14,214 nucleotides of DNA from JAVBLF01 sp031553675 (GTDB taxonomy: Bacteria; Bacillota; Clostridia; Christensenellales; CALWSW01): the NCBI GenBank assembly GCA_031553675.1, contig JAVBLF010000003.1, forward strand, positions 1 to 14,214, written 5' to 3'. Under the pieces are notes generated by a model. The model worked only from the letters and a program-made list of their open reading frames with translations, did no database searches and was not told the origin of the DNA. The position numbers and the translations under genes are program-made. This document shows positions 1 to 6,918 of this stretch, one piece after another. The stretch's first letter is position 1, and each line of letters begins with the position of its first letter.

Positions 1-62
1 AAGCAGACGAGGTAAAAGGCGAGTACGAAAGCGATGGGGTTTCGGCGGCTAAAATCGCGCAT
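1..62 (-). CDS. N-terminal fragment of a probable membrane protein, cut by window edge
   Basis: On the minus strand an ATG at 62-60 opens a frame reading MRDFSRRNPIAFVLAFYLVC, which runs off the left edge. A strong ribosome site (AAAGGAG, about 68-74) lies 5 nt before the ATG and overlaps the stop codon of the acetyltransferase gene, so the two genes are very probably cotranscribed. The visible 20 residues are a short basic head (RDFSRR) followed by a hydrophobic stretch. This suggests a first transmembrane helix or a signal anchor. The fragment is too short to assign a family, and its function is unknown. Confidence 0.6.
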   Translation of the reverse strand, partial: MRDFSRRNPIAFVLAFYLVC

Positions 63-72
63 CTTGTCTCCT

Positions 73-582
73 TTACGCTTCTTCGCTGTCGTCGAGTTGC
101 TTTTGCATGACGATCACGTCGCGCATCACGCCCCACTTTTCCCCGACGCCGCGAAAGACGCCGACATGGGTGAAGCCGAAGCGTTCGTGAAAGCGGACGC
201 TCTTTTCGTTGCCGCCCGCGATCCACGAGACGATGCAACGTAGGCCGCTTTTGCGCGCGGCGGCGAAGAGGCCGTCCATCAGTTGCGGGCCGATGCCGTG
301 GGCGAGCTTGTCGGGCGCGACGTAGATCGAGAGCTCCGCCGTGAAGCGATAGCCCGGCCATGTGCGAAAGCGCGACAGGCTGGCATAGCCCGCAAGCGTG
401 CCGACGTTGTCGATCGCGACGACGATGGGGCTTCGGGGCGAGTCGTGATCCTTCCACCAGGCGCGCGCGTCGTCGTCGGTCATGGCTTGGGTCTGCCAGA
501 GAAAGTCGGTTTCGGCGATGTAATGGTTGCGGAGCGCCTGAAGCGCGGGCAGGTCGTCGATGCATGCGTGGCGGATCGTCAT
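73..582 (-). CDS. GNAT-family N-acetyltransferase (phosphinothricin acetyltransferase-like)
   Basis: Predicted cytosolic acetyltransferase of 169 aa that would move an acetyl group from acetyl-CoA to a primary amine. The fold shows in order: an N-terminal MTIRHACIDDLPALQAL strand-helix start; AELSIYV (about 82-88) as central strand beta4; the acetyl-CoA pyrophosphate loop KLAHGIGP (92-99), a variant of Q/RxxGxG/A; and the C-terminal GGNEKSVRFHERFGF block (123-137) followed by VGVFRGVGEKWGVMRDVIVMQ. The last block is typical of the Pat/MnaT subgroup, which acetylates phosphinothricin or methionine analogues. The true substrate cannot be told. The start at 582 is chosen because AAGGGGGT lies 6 nt upstream. 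The frame stays open to 858, but that extension resembles no GNAT domain and would cross the PFOR promoter. It is the first gene of a minus-strand pair. Confidence 0.88.
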   Translation of the reverse strand: MTIRHACIDDLPALQALRNHYIAETDFLWQTQAMTDDDARAWWKDHDSPRSPIVVAIDNVGTLAGYASLSRFRTWPGYRFTAELSIYVAPDKLAHGIGPQLMDGLFAAARKSGLRCIVSWIAGGNEKSVRFHERFGFTHVGVFRGVGEKWGVMRDVIVMQKQLDDSEEA

Positions 583-604
583 GGCTCTACCCCCTTGTTT
601 TTTT

Positions 605-633
605 ATTGTAAGTGTTTTTAAAAAAAAACGCAA
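605..633 (-). promoter_or_regulatory. Possible promoter for the acetyltransferase operon
   Basis: Reading the minus strand, TTGCGT (633-628) and TACAAT (610-605) are 17 nt apart, and the -10 lies about 20 nt before the start codon. The -10 matches 5 of 6 consensus bases but the -35 only 3 of 6. An A/T tract fills the spacer. The assignment is tentative. Confidence 0.4.
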
Positions 634-799
634 TTCACTGCGCGAAAGAGAGCGCGATCGTGCATATTCTTCGGGGGCAAATTGCAGAATTGCGGCAAAA
701 GCCCATCGGAGCATTCCTTTCCCTGGGGGATTTGCAACGGCCATCGCGAGAATATGCAATGTGCCTATTTTAAAGGCTTGCAGCCCATTGTCCCCCGCC

Positions 800-828
800 T
801 TGACGAGCTTTCTCCACTCCTCTATAAT
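800..828 (+). promoter_or_regulatory. Sigma-A promoter of the PFOR gene
   Basis: TTGACG (800-805) and a perfect TATAAT (823-828) are separated by exactly 17 nt. Transcription would start near 835 and leave a leader of about 145 nt. The near-consensus sequence suggests strong expression, as expected for a central fermentative enzyme. Confidence 0.85.
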
Positions 829-979
829 GGTATCGCAATCGTGGCAGTTTGCCCCCATTGACGTCGCAACCGTACGAATCGATTCCGTCAGGCGGCACCT
901 TCACCGTGTTTCAGCACCTGTCGGGCGTTTGTGCGTTCGAGTTTCCCAATCCATTAGCACATCACCAGGGAGGACCATC

Positions 980-3900
980 ATGGCAAGAACCATCACCACG
1001 GACGGCAATACCGCTGCCGCCCACATCGCTTACGCGTTTAGCGATGTCGCCGCCATTTACCCGATCACGCCTTCGTCGAACATGGCGGAAGTCGCCGACG
1101 ACTGGGCCGCCAATGGCCAGAAAAACCTCTTTGGGCAGCCGGTTCGCGTCGTCGAAATGCAGTCCGAGGCAGGCGCGGCGGGCGCGGTACACGGCTCTTT
1201 GGCCGCGGGCGCACTGACGACCACCTTCACGGCCTCGCAGGGCTTGCTGCTCATGATCCCCAACATGTACAAGATCGCGGGCGAACAGATGCCCTGCGTC
1301 TTCCACGTTTCGGCCCGCGCCCTGGCAGCGCATGCCCTGAGCATCTTCGGCGATCACGCCGACGTGATGGCCACACGCCAGACCGGATTTGCCCTGCTCT
1401 CGAGCGCCTCTGTGCAGGAGATCAACGACCTCGCCATCGTCGCGCACATGGCGACGCTCGAATCGAATGTGCCTTTTGTCCACTTCTTCGACGGTTTCCG
1501 CAGCTCGCACGAGATCCAGAAGATGCAGCAGACCGAATACGACGAACTGCTGCCCCTGCTCGATCGCGAAAAGGTCGCCGCCTTCCGCGCGCGCAGCCTG
1601 AACCCCGAGCATCCCCACCAGCGCGGCACGGCGCAGAACCCCGACGTCTACTTCCAGAACCGCGAAGCCTGCAACACGGCCTATGCCGCCGTGCCTGCCA
1701 TCGTGCAGGGCTGCATGGACAAGGTCGCCAAGCTGACCGGACGCGCCTATCACCTCTTCGACTACGTCGGTGCGCCCGACGCCACCGACATCATCATCTC
1801 GATGGGCTCGAGCTGCGACTGCATCGAAGAAACGGTCAATTACCTCAACGCCAAGGGTGGCAAAGTCGGCGCGATCAAGGTCCGCCTTTACCGTCCTTTC
1901 AGCGCCGAAGCTTTCTTGGCCGCCATTCCGAAGAGCGTCAAGCGCATCGCTGTGCTCGACCGCACGAAAGAAGCCGGTTCCTTCGGCGAGCCGCTCTACG
2001 TCGATATCTGCAGCGTGCTCATGGACGCCGGACGCGGCGACATCCGCGTCTTGGCCGGACGCTATGGCCTGGGCTCGAAGGAGTTCACCCCGTCGCACGT
2101 CAAGGCGGTCTACGACAACCTGGCCGGCGAAGGCAAGAACCACTTTACGGTCGGCATCGTCGACGACGTGTCGAACACCTCGCTCGCGATCAACGAAGAG
2201 ATCTTCTCGGCGCCCGAGGGCACCTATGAGTGCAAGTTCTTCGGCCTCGGCTCGGACGGCACGGTCGGCGCGAACAAGAACTCGATCAAGATCATCGGCG
2301 ACCACACCGACATGTACGCCCAGGGCTACTTCGCCTACGACTCGAAAAAGTCCGGCGGCTTTACGGTCTCGCATCTGCGCTTCGGCAAGCAGCCGATCCA
2401 GAGCCCTTACCTGATCAACAATGCCGACCTCATCGCCTGCCACAACGCCAGCTATGTCACGCGTTACAACATTCTCGGCGGCATCAAGGACGGCGGCGTC
2501 TTCCTGCTCAACAGCCCCTGGAAGAGCATCGAGGAGCTTTCCGCCAACCTGCCCGCCCGCATGAAACAGACAATCGCGAAGAAGAATCTCCGCTTCTACA
2601 ACATCGACGCCGTGGCCGTCGCGCGCGAGACCGGCATGGGCAACCGCATCAACACCGTCATGCAGGCCGCCTTCTTCGAAGTCGCCAACGTCATCCCCAA
2701 AGAGCAGGCGATCGACTACATGAAGCAGGCCGCCAAGAAGACTTACGGCAAAAAGGGCGACGCCGTCGTGCAGAAGAACTACGAAGCGATCGACGCCTCG
2801 ACAGCCGCGCTCCAGAAGATCGACGTTCCCGCCGATTGGGCGAACGCCACGACAGGTGCCGAGCCGATGCACGTCGAAGCGACGCCTTACTTTGACGATG
2901 TGGTCCGCCCGATCCTCGCGCAGGACGGCGACAGCCTGCCCGTCTCGGCCTTCACGCCCGACGGCACCGTTCCGGTCGGCACGTCGAAGTACGAAAAACG
3001 TGGCATCGCCGTCGAAGTGCCGGTTTGGCAGGCGGAAACCTGCGTGCAGTGCAACCGCTGCGCCCTGGTCTGCCCGCACGCCACGCAGCGCCCCTTCCTC
3101 TTCACGGAAGACGAAGTAAAAGATGCGCCTGCTTCGTTCAGCTACAAGAAGGCCAACGGCAAAGAATTCGAAGGCAAACAGTTTCGCATGCAGATCGCTC
3201 CGCTCGATTGCACGGGCTGCGGCAACTGCGTCGAGGTTTGCCCGACGAAGGCCAAGGGAACGCTTCAGATGAAGCCGCTCGCCGAAGTCGAAGCGAGCGA
3301 ATCGGCCAACTGGGCCTACGCACAGAAACTCCAGCTCGCCGATCTCTCGGACGTCAACAAGGGCACGATCAAAAATAGCCAGTTCCTCCAGCCGCTCTTC
3401 GAGTTCTCGGGCGCTTGTGCGGGCTGTGGCGAAACACCCTACATCAAGCTCATCACCCAGCTCTACGGCGATCGCATGGTCATCGCCAACGCGACGGGCT
3501 GCTCGAGCATTTACGGCGGTTCCTCCCCCACCTGCCCCTACACGACGAACGAAAAAGGCCACGGCCCTGCCTGGGCCAACAGCCTCTTCGAAGACAACGC
3601 CGAATTCGGTCTGGGCATCCACCTCGCGCTCAAGCAACGCCGCGAACGCCTGTCCGACATCATGACCGCGCTCGAAGCGATGGAACAGCCCGCTGAATGG
3701 GGCCTGAAGGACGCAGCCCACGCCTGGCTCGACGGCAAGGACGATCCCGACGCCTCCCGCAAGGCCGGCGAAGCGCTCGACGCTGCGCTTGACAAAGCCA
3801 TCGCCGCGTGCGGCACGTGCGGCTGCGAAGCCGACGCCCTTTACGCCGAAGCCAAGGACATGAAAGACCTCTACACCAAAAAGAGCGTCTGGATCTTCGG

Positions 3901-4525
3901 CGGCGACGGTTGGGCCTACGACATCGGTTACGGCGGCCTCGATCACGTGATCGCCTCGGGCGAGGACGTCAACATCCTCGTCCTCGACACCGAAGTCTAC
4001 TCGAACACCGGCGGTCAGTCCTCCAAATCGACCCCGCTCGGCGCCGTCGCGAAGTTTGCCTCGGCCGGCAAGCGCGTCCGCAAAAAAGATCTCGGCCTGA
4101 TGGCGACCAGCTATGGCTACGTCTACGTCGCGTCGGTCAACATGGGCTACGACCCCAACCAGCTCATCAAGGCCGTCACCGAAGCCGAGAGCTACAAAGG
4201 CCCGTCGCTGATCATCGCCTACGCACCTTGCATCAACCACGGCATCAACATGGGCAAGGCCCAGCAGGAAGCCAAGAGCGCCGTCGAAGCGGGTTATTGG
4301 AACTGCTTCCGCTACGACCCGCGCCGCAAGGAAAAAGGCGAAAATCCCTTCCAGCTCGACAGCAAGGCTGCGACGGCGTCCTACGAAGACTTCCTGATGG
4401 GCGAAGTGCGCTACACCTCGCTCGCCAAGCTCTTCCCCGAAACCGCCGCCGAACTCGCCAAGCGCGCCGCCGAAGAATCGGTCGCCAAGCGCGCCGAGCT
4501 CGAAAAGCTCGCGGCTACCGAGTAA
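980..4525 (+). CDS. nifJ: Pyruvate:ferredoxin (flavodoxin) oxidoreductase, single-chain
   Basis: Cytosolic enzyme that oxidatively decarboxylates pyruvate with CoA to acetyl-CoA and CO2, reducing ferredoxin or flavodoxin. At 1181 aa it is full length for the one-chain family. The N-terminal domain begins MARTITTDGNTAAAHIAYAF with the pyruvate-site YPITPSS, followed by VEMQSEAGAAGAVHG. The ferredoxin domain carries two 4Fe-4S motifs: C688-x2-C691-x2-C694-x3-C698 and C744-x2-C747-x2-C750-x3-C754. The C-terminal domain supplies the cluster nearest the cofactor (C813, C816, C841, C1084). It also binds thiamine diphosphate through GDGWAYDIGYGG and DTEVYSNTGGQSSKSTPLGA. All twelve cluster cysteines are present, so the enzyme should be active. 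The start at 980 is set by GGGAGGA (968-974), 5 nt upstream. The gene has its own promoter and terminator. It is often called por or pfor; nifJ is the usual symbol for this one-chain form, with no sign here of a nitrogen-fixation role. Confidence 0.98.
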   Translation: MARTITTDGNTAAAHIAYAFSDVAAIYPITPSSNMAEVADDWAANGQKNLFGQPVRVVEMQSEAGAAGAVHGSLAAGALTTTFTASQGLLLMIPNMYKIAGEQMPCVFHVSARALAAHALSIFGDHADVMATRQTGFALLSSASVQEINDLAIVAHMATLESNVPFVHFFDGFRSSHEIQKMQQTEYDELLPLLDREKVAAFRARSLNPEHPHQRGTAQNPDVYFQNREACNTAYAAVPAIVQGCMDKVAKLTGRAYHLFDYVGAPDATDIIISMGSSCDCIEETVNYLNAKGGKVGAIKVRLYRPFSAEAFLAAIPKSVKRIAVLDRTKEAGSFGEPLYVDICSVLMDAGRGDIRVLAGRYGLGSKEFTPSHVKAVYDNLAGEGKNHFTVGIVDDVSNTSLAINEEIFSAPEGTYECKFFGLGSDGTVGANKNSIKIIGDHTDMYAQGYFAYDSKKSGGFTVSHLRFGKQPIQSPYLINNADLIACHNASYVTRYNILGGIKDGGVFLLNSPWKSIEELSANLPARMKQTIAKKNLRFYNIDAVAVARETGMGNRINTVMQAAFFEVANVIPKEQAIDYMKQAAKKTYGKKGDAVVQKNYEAIDASTAALQKIDVPADWANATTGAEPMHVEATPYFDDVVRPILAQDGDSLPVSAFTPDGTVPVGTSKYEKRGIAVEVPVWQAETCVQCNRCALVCPHATQRPFLFTEDEVKDAPASFSYKKANGKEFEGKQFRMQIAPLDCTGCGNCVEVCPTKAKGTLQMKPLAEVEASESANWAYAQKLQLADLSDVNKGTIKNSQFLQPLFEFSGACAGCGETPYIKLITQLYGDRMVIANATGCSSIYGGSSPTCPYTTNEKGHGPAWANSLFEDNAEFGLGIHLALKQRRERLSDIMTALEAMEQPAEWGLKDAAHAWLDGKDDPDASRKAGEALDAALDKAIAACGTCGCEADALYAEAKDMKDLYTKKSVWIFGGDGWAYDIGYGGLDHVIASGEDVNILVLDTEVYSNTGGQSSKSTPLGAVAKFASAGKRVRKKDLGLMATSYGYVYVASVNMGYDPNQLIKAVTEAESYKGPSLIIAYAPCINHGINMGKAQQEAKSAVEAGYWNCFRYDPRRKEKGENPFQLDSKAATASYEDFLMGEVRYTSLAKLFPETAAELAKRAAEESVAKRAELEKLAATE

Positions 4526-4535
4526 GGGGGAGACG

Positions 4536-4590
4536 TTGGGGCTCTGCCCCAAGCCCCGCCAAAGGGTCAGGGACCCTTTGGAATCCCTTT
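4536..4590 (+). repeat. Small double-hairpin element, copy A
   Basis: Directly after the PFOR stop lie two perfect hairpins. One is TTGGGGC-TCT-GCCCCAA (4536-4552). The other is AAAGGGTC-AGG-GACCCTTT (4561-4579), which runs into the core CCCTTTGGAATCCCT (4574-4588). A diverged copy with the same order of parts sits on the opposite strand at 4682-4742. The GC-rich hairpins without a T-run look more like a dispersed REP-type element than a terminator. Copy number in the genome cannot be judged from this window. Confidence 0.6.
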
Positions 4591-4608
4591 CGTTTAGCTC
4601 AACACTGC

Positions 4609-4640
4609 AAAGGGTGGCAGGCGTATCTGCCGCCCTTTTT
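4609..4640 (+). terminator. Rho-independent terminator of the PFOR gene
   Basis: AAAGGGTGGCAG (4609-4620) pairs with CTGCCGCCCTTT (4627-4638) in a 12-bp stem with one G-T wobble and a 6-nt loop, followed at once by a run of five T (4636-4640). It is a strong intrinsic terminator lying between the two copies of the double-hairpin element. Confidence 0.88.
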
Positions 4641-4681
4641 CATTCATCTCCAACCCAATTTATCGAAACCCTCTTTTCAGA

Positions 4682-4742
4682 TAGGGATTCCAAAGGGGAC
4701 TTGTCTCTTCGGTTGGGGGTTGGGGGGATTAAATCTCCCCAA
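4682..4742 (-). repeat. Small hairpin element, copy B (inverted relative to copy A)
   Basis: Read on the minus strand, this stretch begins TTGGGG-AGATTTAAT-CCCCCCAA, continues through a C-rich linker and ends in CCCTTTGGAATCCCT (minus of 4683-4697). The order of parts matches copy A at 4536-4590. The 15-nt core is identical and inverted, 94 nt away. The middle part has diverged, and the second hairpin of copy A is lost. Confidence 0.55.
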
Positions 4743-4770
4743 ATGCCTCCATTTTGCCGCATTTGCGCCG

Positions 4771-4799
4771 TTGTCATCTTGTGGTGAATGTGGTAGTAT
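4771..4799 (+). promoter_or_regulatory. Promoter of the two-helix membrane protein gene
   Basis: TTGTCA (4771-4776) and TAGTAT (4794-4799) are 17 nt apart. Transcription would start near 4806, giving a leader of about 35 nt that contains the ribosome site AGGAG (4831-4835). Confidence 0.7.
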
Positions 4800-4840
4800 C
4801 GTTGAGGATTCATCTTGTTGCGACCGAATGAGGAGCGTTT

Positions 4841-5635
4841 ATGGATACAAATGACAAAGATATGCGTGAAACGGGTTTGGGCGACGAAGTAACCATCGAC
4901 ATCGGCAAGGATGCAGACGGCCTGCGCGAAGGCGTGGAAGGGTTCGAAGCGGAAAGCGTGCTTGATCCGGATGCGCCCATGCTCGACGCGACAAAGGCGC
5001 CTGCGCCCGAAAAGCCGAAACCGAAAAAGCCCGACAAGCCCAAGGAAAAAACCATCTTCCCGCCGCTGATCTGCCTGGTGATCGCGCTGGGGGCCTTCAT
5101 GTATTTCTTCTTGGCCGCATTCCCGCGCGTGATCACGTCTCAGGCCAAGCTGATCGCCGTCAATGAGGCCGTGACGCCGACGGTGCGCATCTCGGTCGAT
5201 CCCGCCGTTTTGTACCGGACGGGCATCTCCACGCAAGGCGAGGAAGAAGGGGCGAACGCGAAAGCCGATTCCCAAATGTTCCTCTATGAAATGAAGGACG
5301 GCTACGCGCTCTTGGTCATCAAGACGAACGCGTTGCGCGCCTTTGCGAATGGCGATACCAAGACCTTGAGCGGAATCAAAATGCCGCCGATCTCGGAAGA
5401 TTTGGTGGACGCCGTCGCGAACGTCGTCGCGCAGTTCGACGAAAAGTCGCCCGAAGAAGCCAAGGCGATCGCCGGAAAAATCCCCATGGTCGATATGACT
5501 GTCGGGACGAAAAACAACGCAAAAGCCCCTGCCATCGTCGCGGCGGTACTCGCCGGAGCATCGCTGTTCTGGCTGCTCCAACGCATGACCCTCCGTTCGA
5601 CGCCCGCAAAGCGCCGCTCGCGTTCCCACAAATGA
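4841..5635 (+). CDS. Uncharacterised two-helix membrane protein with acidic, Pro/Lys-rich N-terminus
   Basis: I do not recognise this 264-aa protein. The N-terminal 50 residues are acidic. They are followed by an AP/KP-rich linker (about 53-70: APAPEKPKPKKPDKPKEK), then a hydrophobic segment (73-94, FPPLICLVIALGAFMYFFLA). A domain of roughly 130 residues follows (about 97-227), with beta-like stretches such as PTVRISVDPAVLY and GYALLVIKTNALRAF. A second helix lies at 230-247 (PAIVAAVLAGASLFWLLQ), before a basic tail (KRRSRSHK). No signal peptide is seen. Two helices with the basic tail inside suggest that both ends are cytoplasmic and the middle domain is external. The start is well set by AGGAG 5 nt upstream. 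It is a single-gene unit ending at a terminator shared with nagA. No neighbour points to a role. Confidence 0.85.
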   Translation: MDTNDKDMRETGLGDEVTIDIGKDADGLREGVEGFEAESVLDPDAPMLDATKAPAPEKPKPKKPDKPKEKTIFPPLICLVIALGAFMYFFLAAFPRVITSQAKLIAVNEAVTPTVRISVDPAVLYRTGISTQGEEEGANAKADSQMFLYEMKDGYALLVIKTNALRAFANGDTKTLSGIKMPPISEDLVDAVANVVAQFDEKSPEEAKAIAGKIPMVDMTVGTKNNAKAPAIVAAVLAGASLFWLLQRMTLRSTPAKRRSRSHK

Positions 5636-5640
5636 GATTG

Positions 5641-5674
5641 AAAAAGGGACCGGCGAAACCGTCGGTCCCTTTTT
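5641..5674. terminator. Bidirectional terminator between convergent genes
   Basis: AAAAAGGGACCG (5641-5652) pairs perfectly with CGGTCCCTTTTT (5663-5674), with a 10-nt loop. The A-run on one side and T-run on the other give a usable terminator in both directions. It serves the membrane protein gene ending at 5635 and nagA ending at 5691. Confidence 0.9.
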
Positions 5675-5690
5675 GATCGCATTTGCTTCT

Positions 5691-6833
5691 TTACTTCGTC
5701 CAGGCGAGCGCGCCCCGCACGTAGCAGGCCTGCACGTCGAGGGCGTCGTCGAGCACCACGAGGTCCGCCTGGTAGCCGCGCGCGATGCGGCCGATCTCGT
5801 CTTCGAGGCCGAGCACCTGCGCGGGAATGTAACTGAGCATGGCGAGCGCCCGCTCGAGCGGCACCTTGAGCAGCGTGACGAGGTTACGCAGCGCAGCGTC
5901 CATCGTCGCTGTGCTGCCGGCCAGTCGATCGCCGATTTTTGCTTGTCCGTCGCGAACGTCGATGCCTGTGCCGTCCATCATGTAGCGTCCGTCGGGCATG
6001 CCCGCGCCCGGCATGGCGTCTGTGCAAACGAAACCGAGGCCATCGCCCTTGCTTCGAAGCAGCAGCTTCGCCATCAGCGGGTGGACGTGTATGCCGTCGC
6101 AGACGAATTCGCAGCGGATGGCGTCGTTCGTCAGCATTTCGACCGTCGCGTTTGCGTCGCGGTGGTGGAGAGGCGGCATGGCATTGAACATGTGTGTTGC
6201 CAAGGAAGCGCCGCGTTCGATGGCGGCGCGGCAGGTCAGCGCGTCGGCCGACGTGTGACCCAGCGACACGACGATGCGTTCGGTGGCGAGGCGCTCGATC
6301 AGGTCCATAGCGCCCGGAAGCTCCGGCGCGATCGTCACGCGCACGACGACGTCTTCGCACCCATCGGTCAGCGAGCGGTATGCCTCCTCGGACGGCAGGC
6401 ACAAGGCGGCTTCTCGGTGGATGCCGCGCGCATCCGGCGCCAAAAAGGGGCCTTCCAGGTGGGCGCCGACGATGCGGCTTCCTTGCTCGCGGGGCATGGC
6501 ATCTTTGACGTCGCGCAGAAAAGCCTGTGTCTCTTCGACACCGCTGCTGACCGCGCTGGGACAAAACGAAGTCACGCCAAAGCGCGGCAGCTGCTCTGCC
6601 ATCGCCAACGTACCGCCGGGCTGCATGCAGCCGTGGCCCATGCAGCCGTGTATGTGCGTATCGACAAAGCCGGGCGCGACGATCTGCCCTTCCATGTCGA
6701 TGATTTCAGCGTCCTCCGTCAAAATGTCGTCTCGGCACCCTACGCGCACGATATGCCCCGCATCGATCGCCAGGGCGTCGGCCAGCAAAAACGCGTGACC
6801 GTCAAACAGTTTTGCGTTATGCAAAAGCTTCAT
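5691..6833 (-). CDS. nagA: N-acetylglucosamine-6-phosphate deacetylase
   Basis: Cytosolic amidohydrolase of 380 aa that removes acetate from N-acetylglucosamine-6-phosphate to give glucosamine-6-phosphate, in amino-sugar use and wall recycling. Metal and catalytic residues of the family are visible: the HxH pair in VDTHIHG (H60, H62); E127 in GAHLEGPFLAP; H193 in SLGHTSAD; H214 in ATHMFNAMPPLHHRD; substrate-side H249/H251 in DGIHVHP; and the catalytic aspartate D272 in CTDAMPGAG. Keeping HxH suggests the two-metal form seen in Gram-positive enzymes rather than the one-metal E. coli type. The start at 6833 has AAAGGAA 6 nt upstream. The frame is open 49 codons further, but that part crosses the promoter. 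nagB is not in the window, so nagA is not visibly in a nag operon. Confidence 0.95.
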   Translation of the reverse strand: MKLLHNAKLFDGHAFLLADALAIDAGHIVRVGCRDDILTEDAEIIDMEGQIVAPGFVDTHIHGCMGHGCMQPGGTLAMAEQLPRFGVTSFCPSAVSSGVEETQAFLRDVKDAMPREQGSRIVGAHLEGPFLAPDARGIHREAALCLPSEEAYRSLTDGCEDVVVRVTIAPELPGAMDLIERLATERIVVSLGHTSADALTCRAAIERGASLATHMFNAMPPLHHRDANATVEMLTNDAIRCEFVCDGIHVHPLMAKLLLRSKGDGLGFVCTDAMPGAGMPDGRYMMDGTGIDVRDGQAKIGDRLAGSTATMDAALRNLVTLLKVPLERALAMLSYIPAQVLGLEDEIGRIARGYQADLVVLDDALDVQACYVRGALAWTK

Positions 6834-6852
6834 ATGACATTCCTTTCTTTCA

Positions 6853-6883
6853 CGATCATTATAGCGCAAAAAGCGTATGATCG
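6853..6883 (-). promoter_or_regulatory. nagA -10 element inside an inverted repeat (candidate operator)
   Basis: On the minus strand a perfect TATAAT (6863-6858) lies 24 nt before the nagA start codon. No good -35 sits 17 nt upstream. The -10 overlaps an inverted repeat with arms CGATCAT (6853-6859) and ATGATCG (6877-6883) and inner GCGC/GCG matches. A weak -35 plus a palindrome over the -10 is the layout of a regulated promoter. It does not resemble the NagR/YvoA site as I know it. Confidence 0.5.
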
Positions 6884-6918
6884 CTAGAATGCATTGTGAA
6901 GTGGCATTGGCAAAGTAC

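Larger units (their letters stand above)
583..979. other. Divergent intergenic region with a 145-nt PFOR leader
   Basis: This 397-nt gap separates the minus-strand acetyltransferase from the plus-strand PFOR gene. It holds a weak minus promoter near 605-633, a strong plus promoter at 800-828, and a transcribed leader of about 145 nt (roughly 835-979). I see no small gene with a ribosome site and no riboswitch family I can name. The interval 640-799 has no recognisable feature. The PFOR reading frame happens to be open across the whole gap, but this upstream part has no start or motif of its own and is probably not translated. Confidence 0.6.

Noticed and set aside
583..858. A 92-residue N-terminal extension of the acetyltransferase
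   Set aside because: A good ribosome site and a canonical GNAT start are at 582. The extension crosses the PFOR promoter and resembles no domain.
560..979. A 140-codon upstream extension of the PFOR frame
   Set aside because: PFOR proteins begin at the MARTITTDGN position. A strong ribosome site and promoter define the start at 980.
962..4552. A 1196-codon open frame on the minus strand, opposite PFOR
   Set aside because: It is the antisense shadow of a highly expressed GC-rich gene with strong third-position bias. Its protein is low-complexity in V, D, R, G and A, with no motif and no ribosome site.
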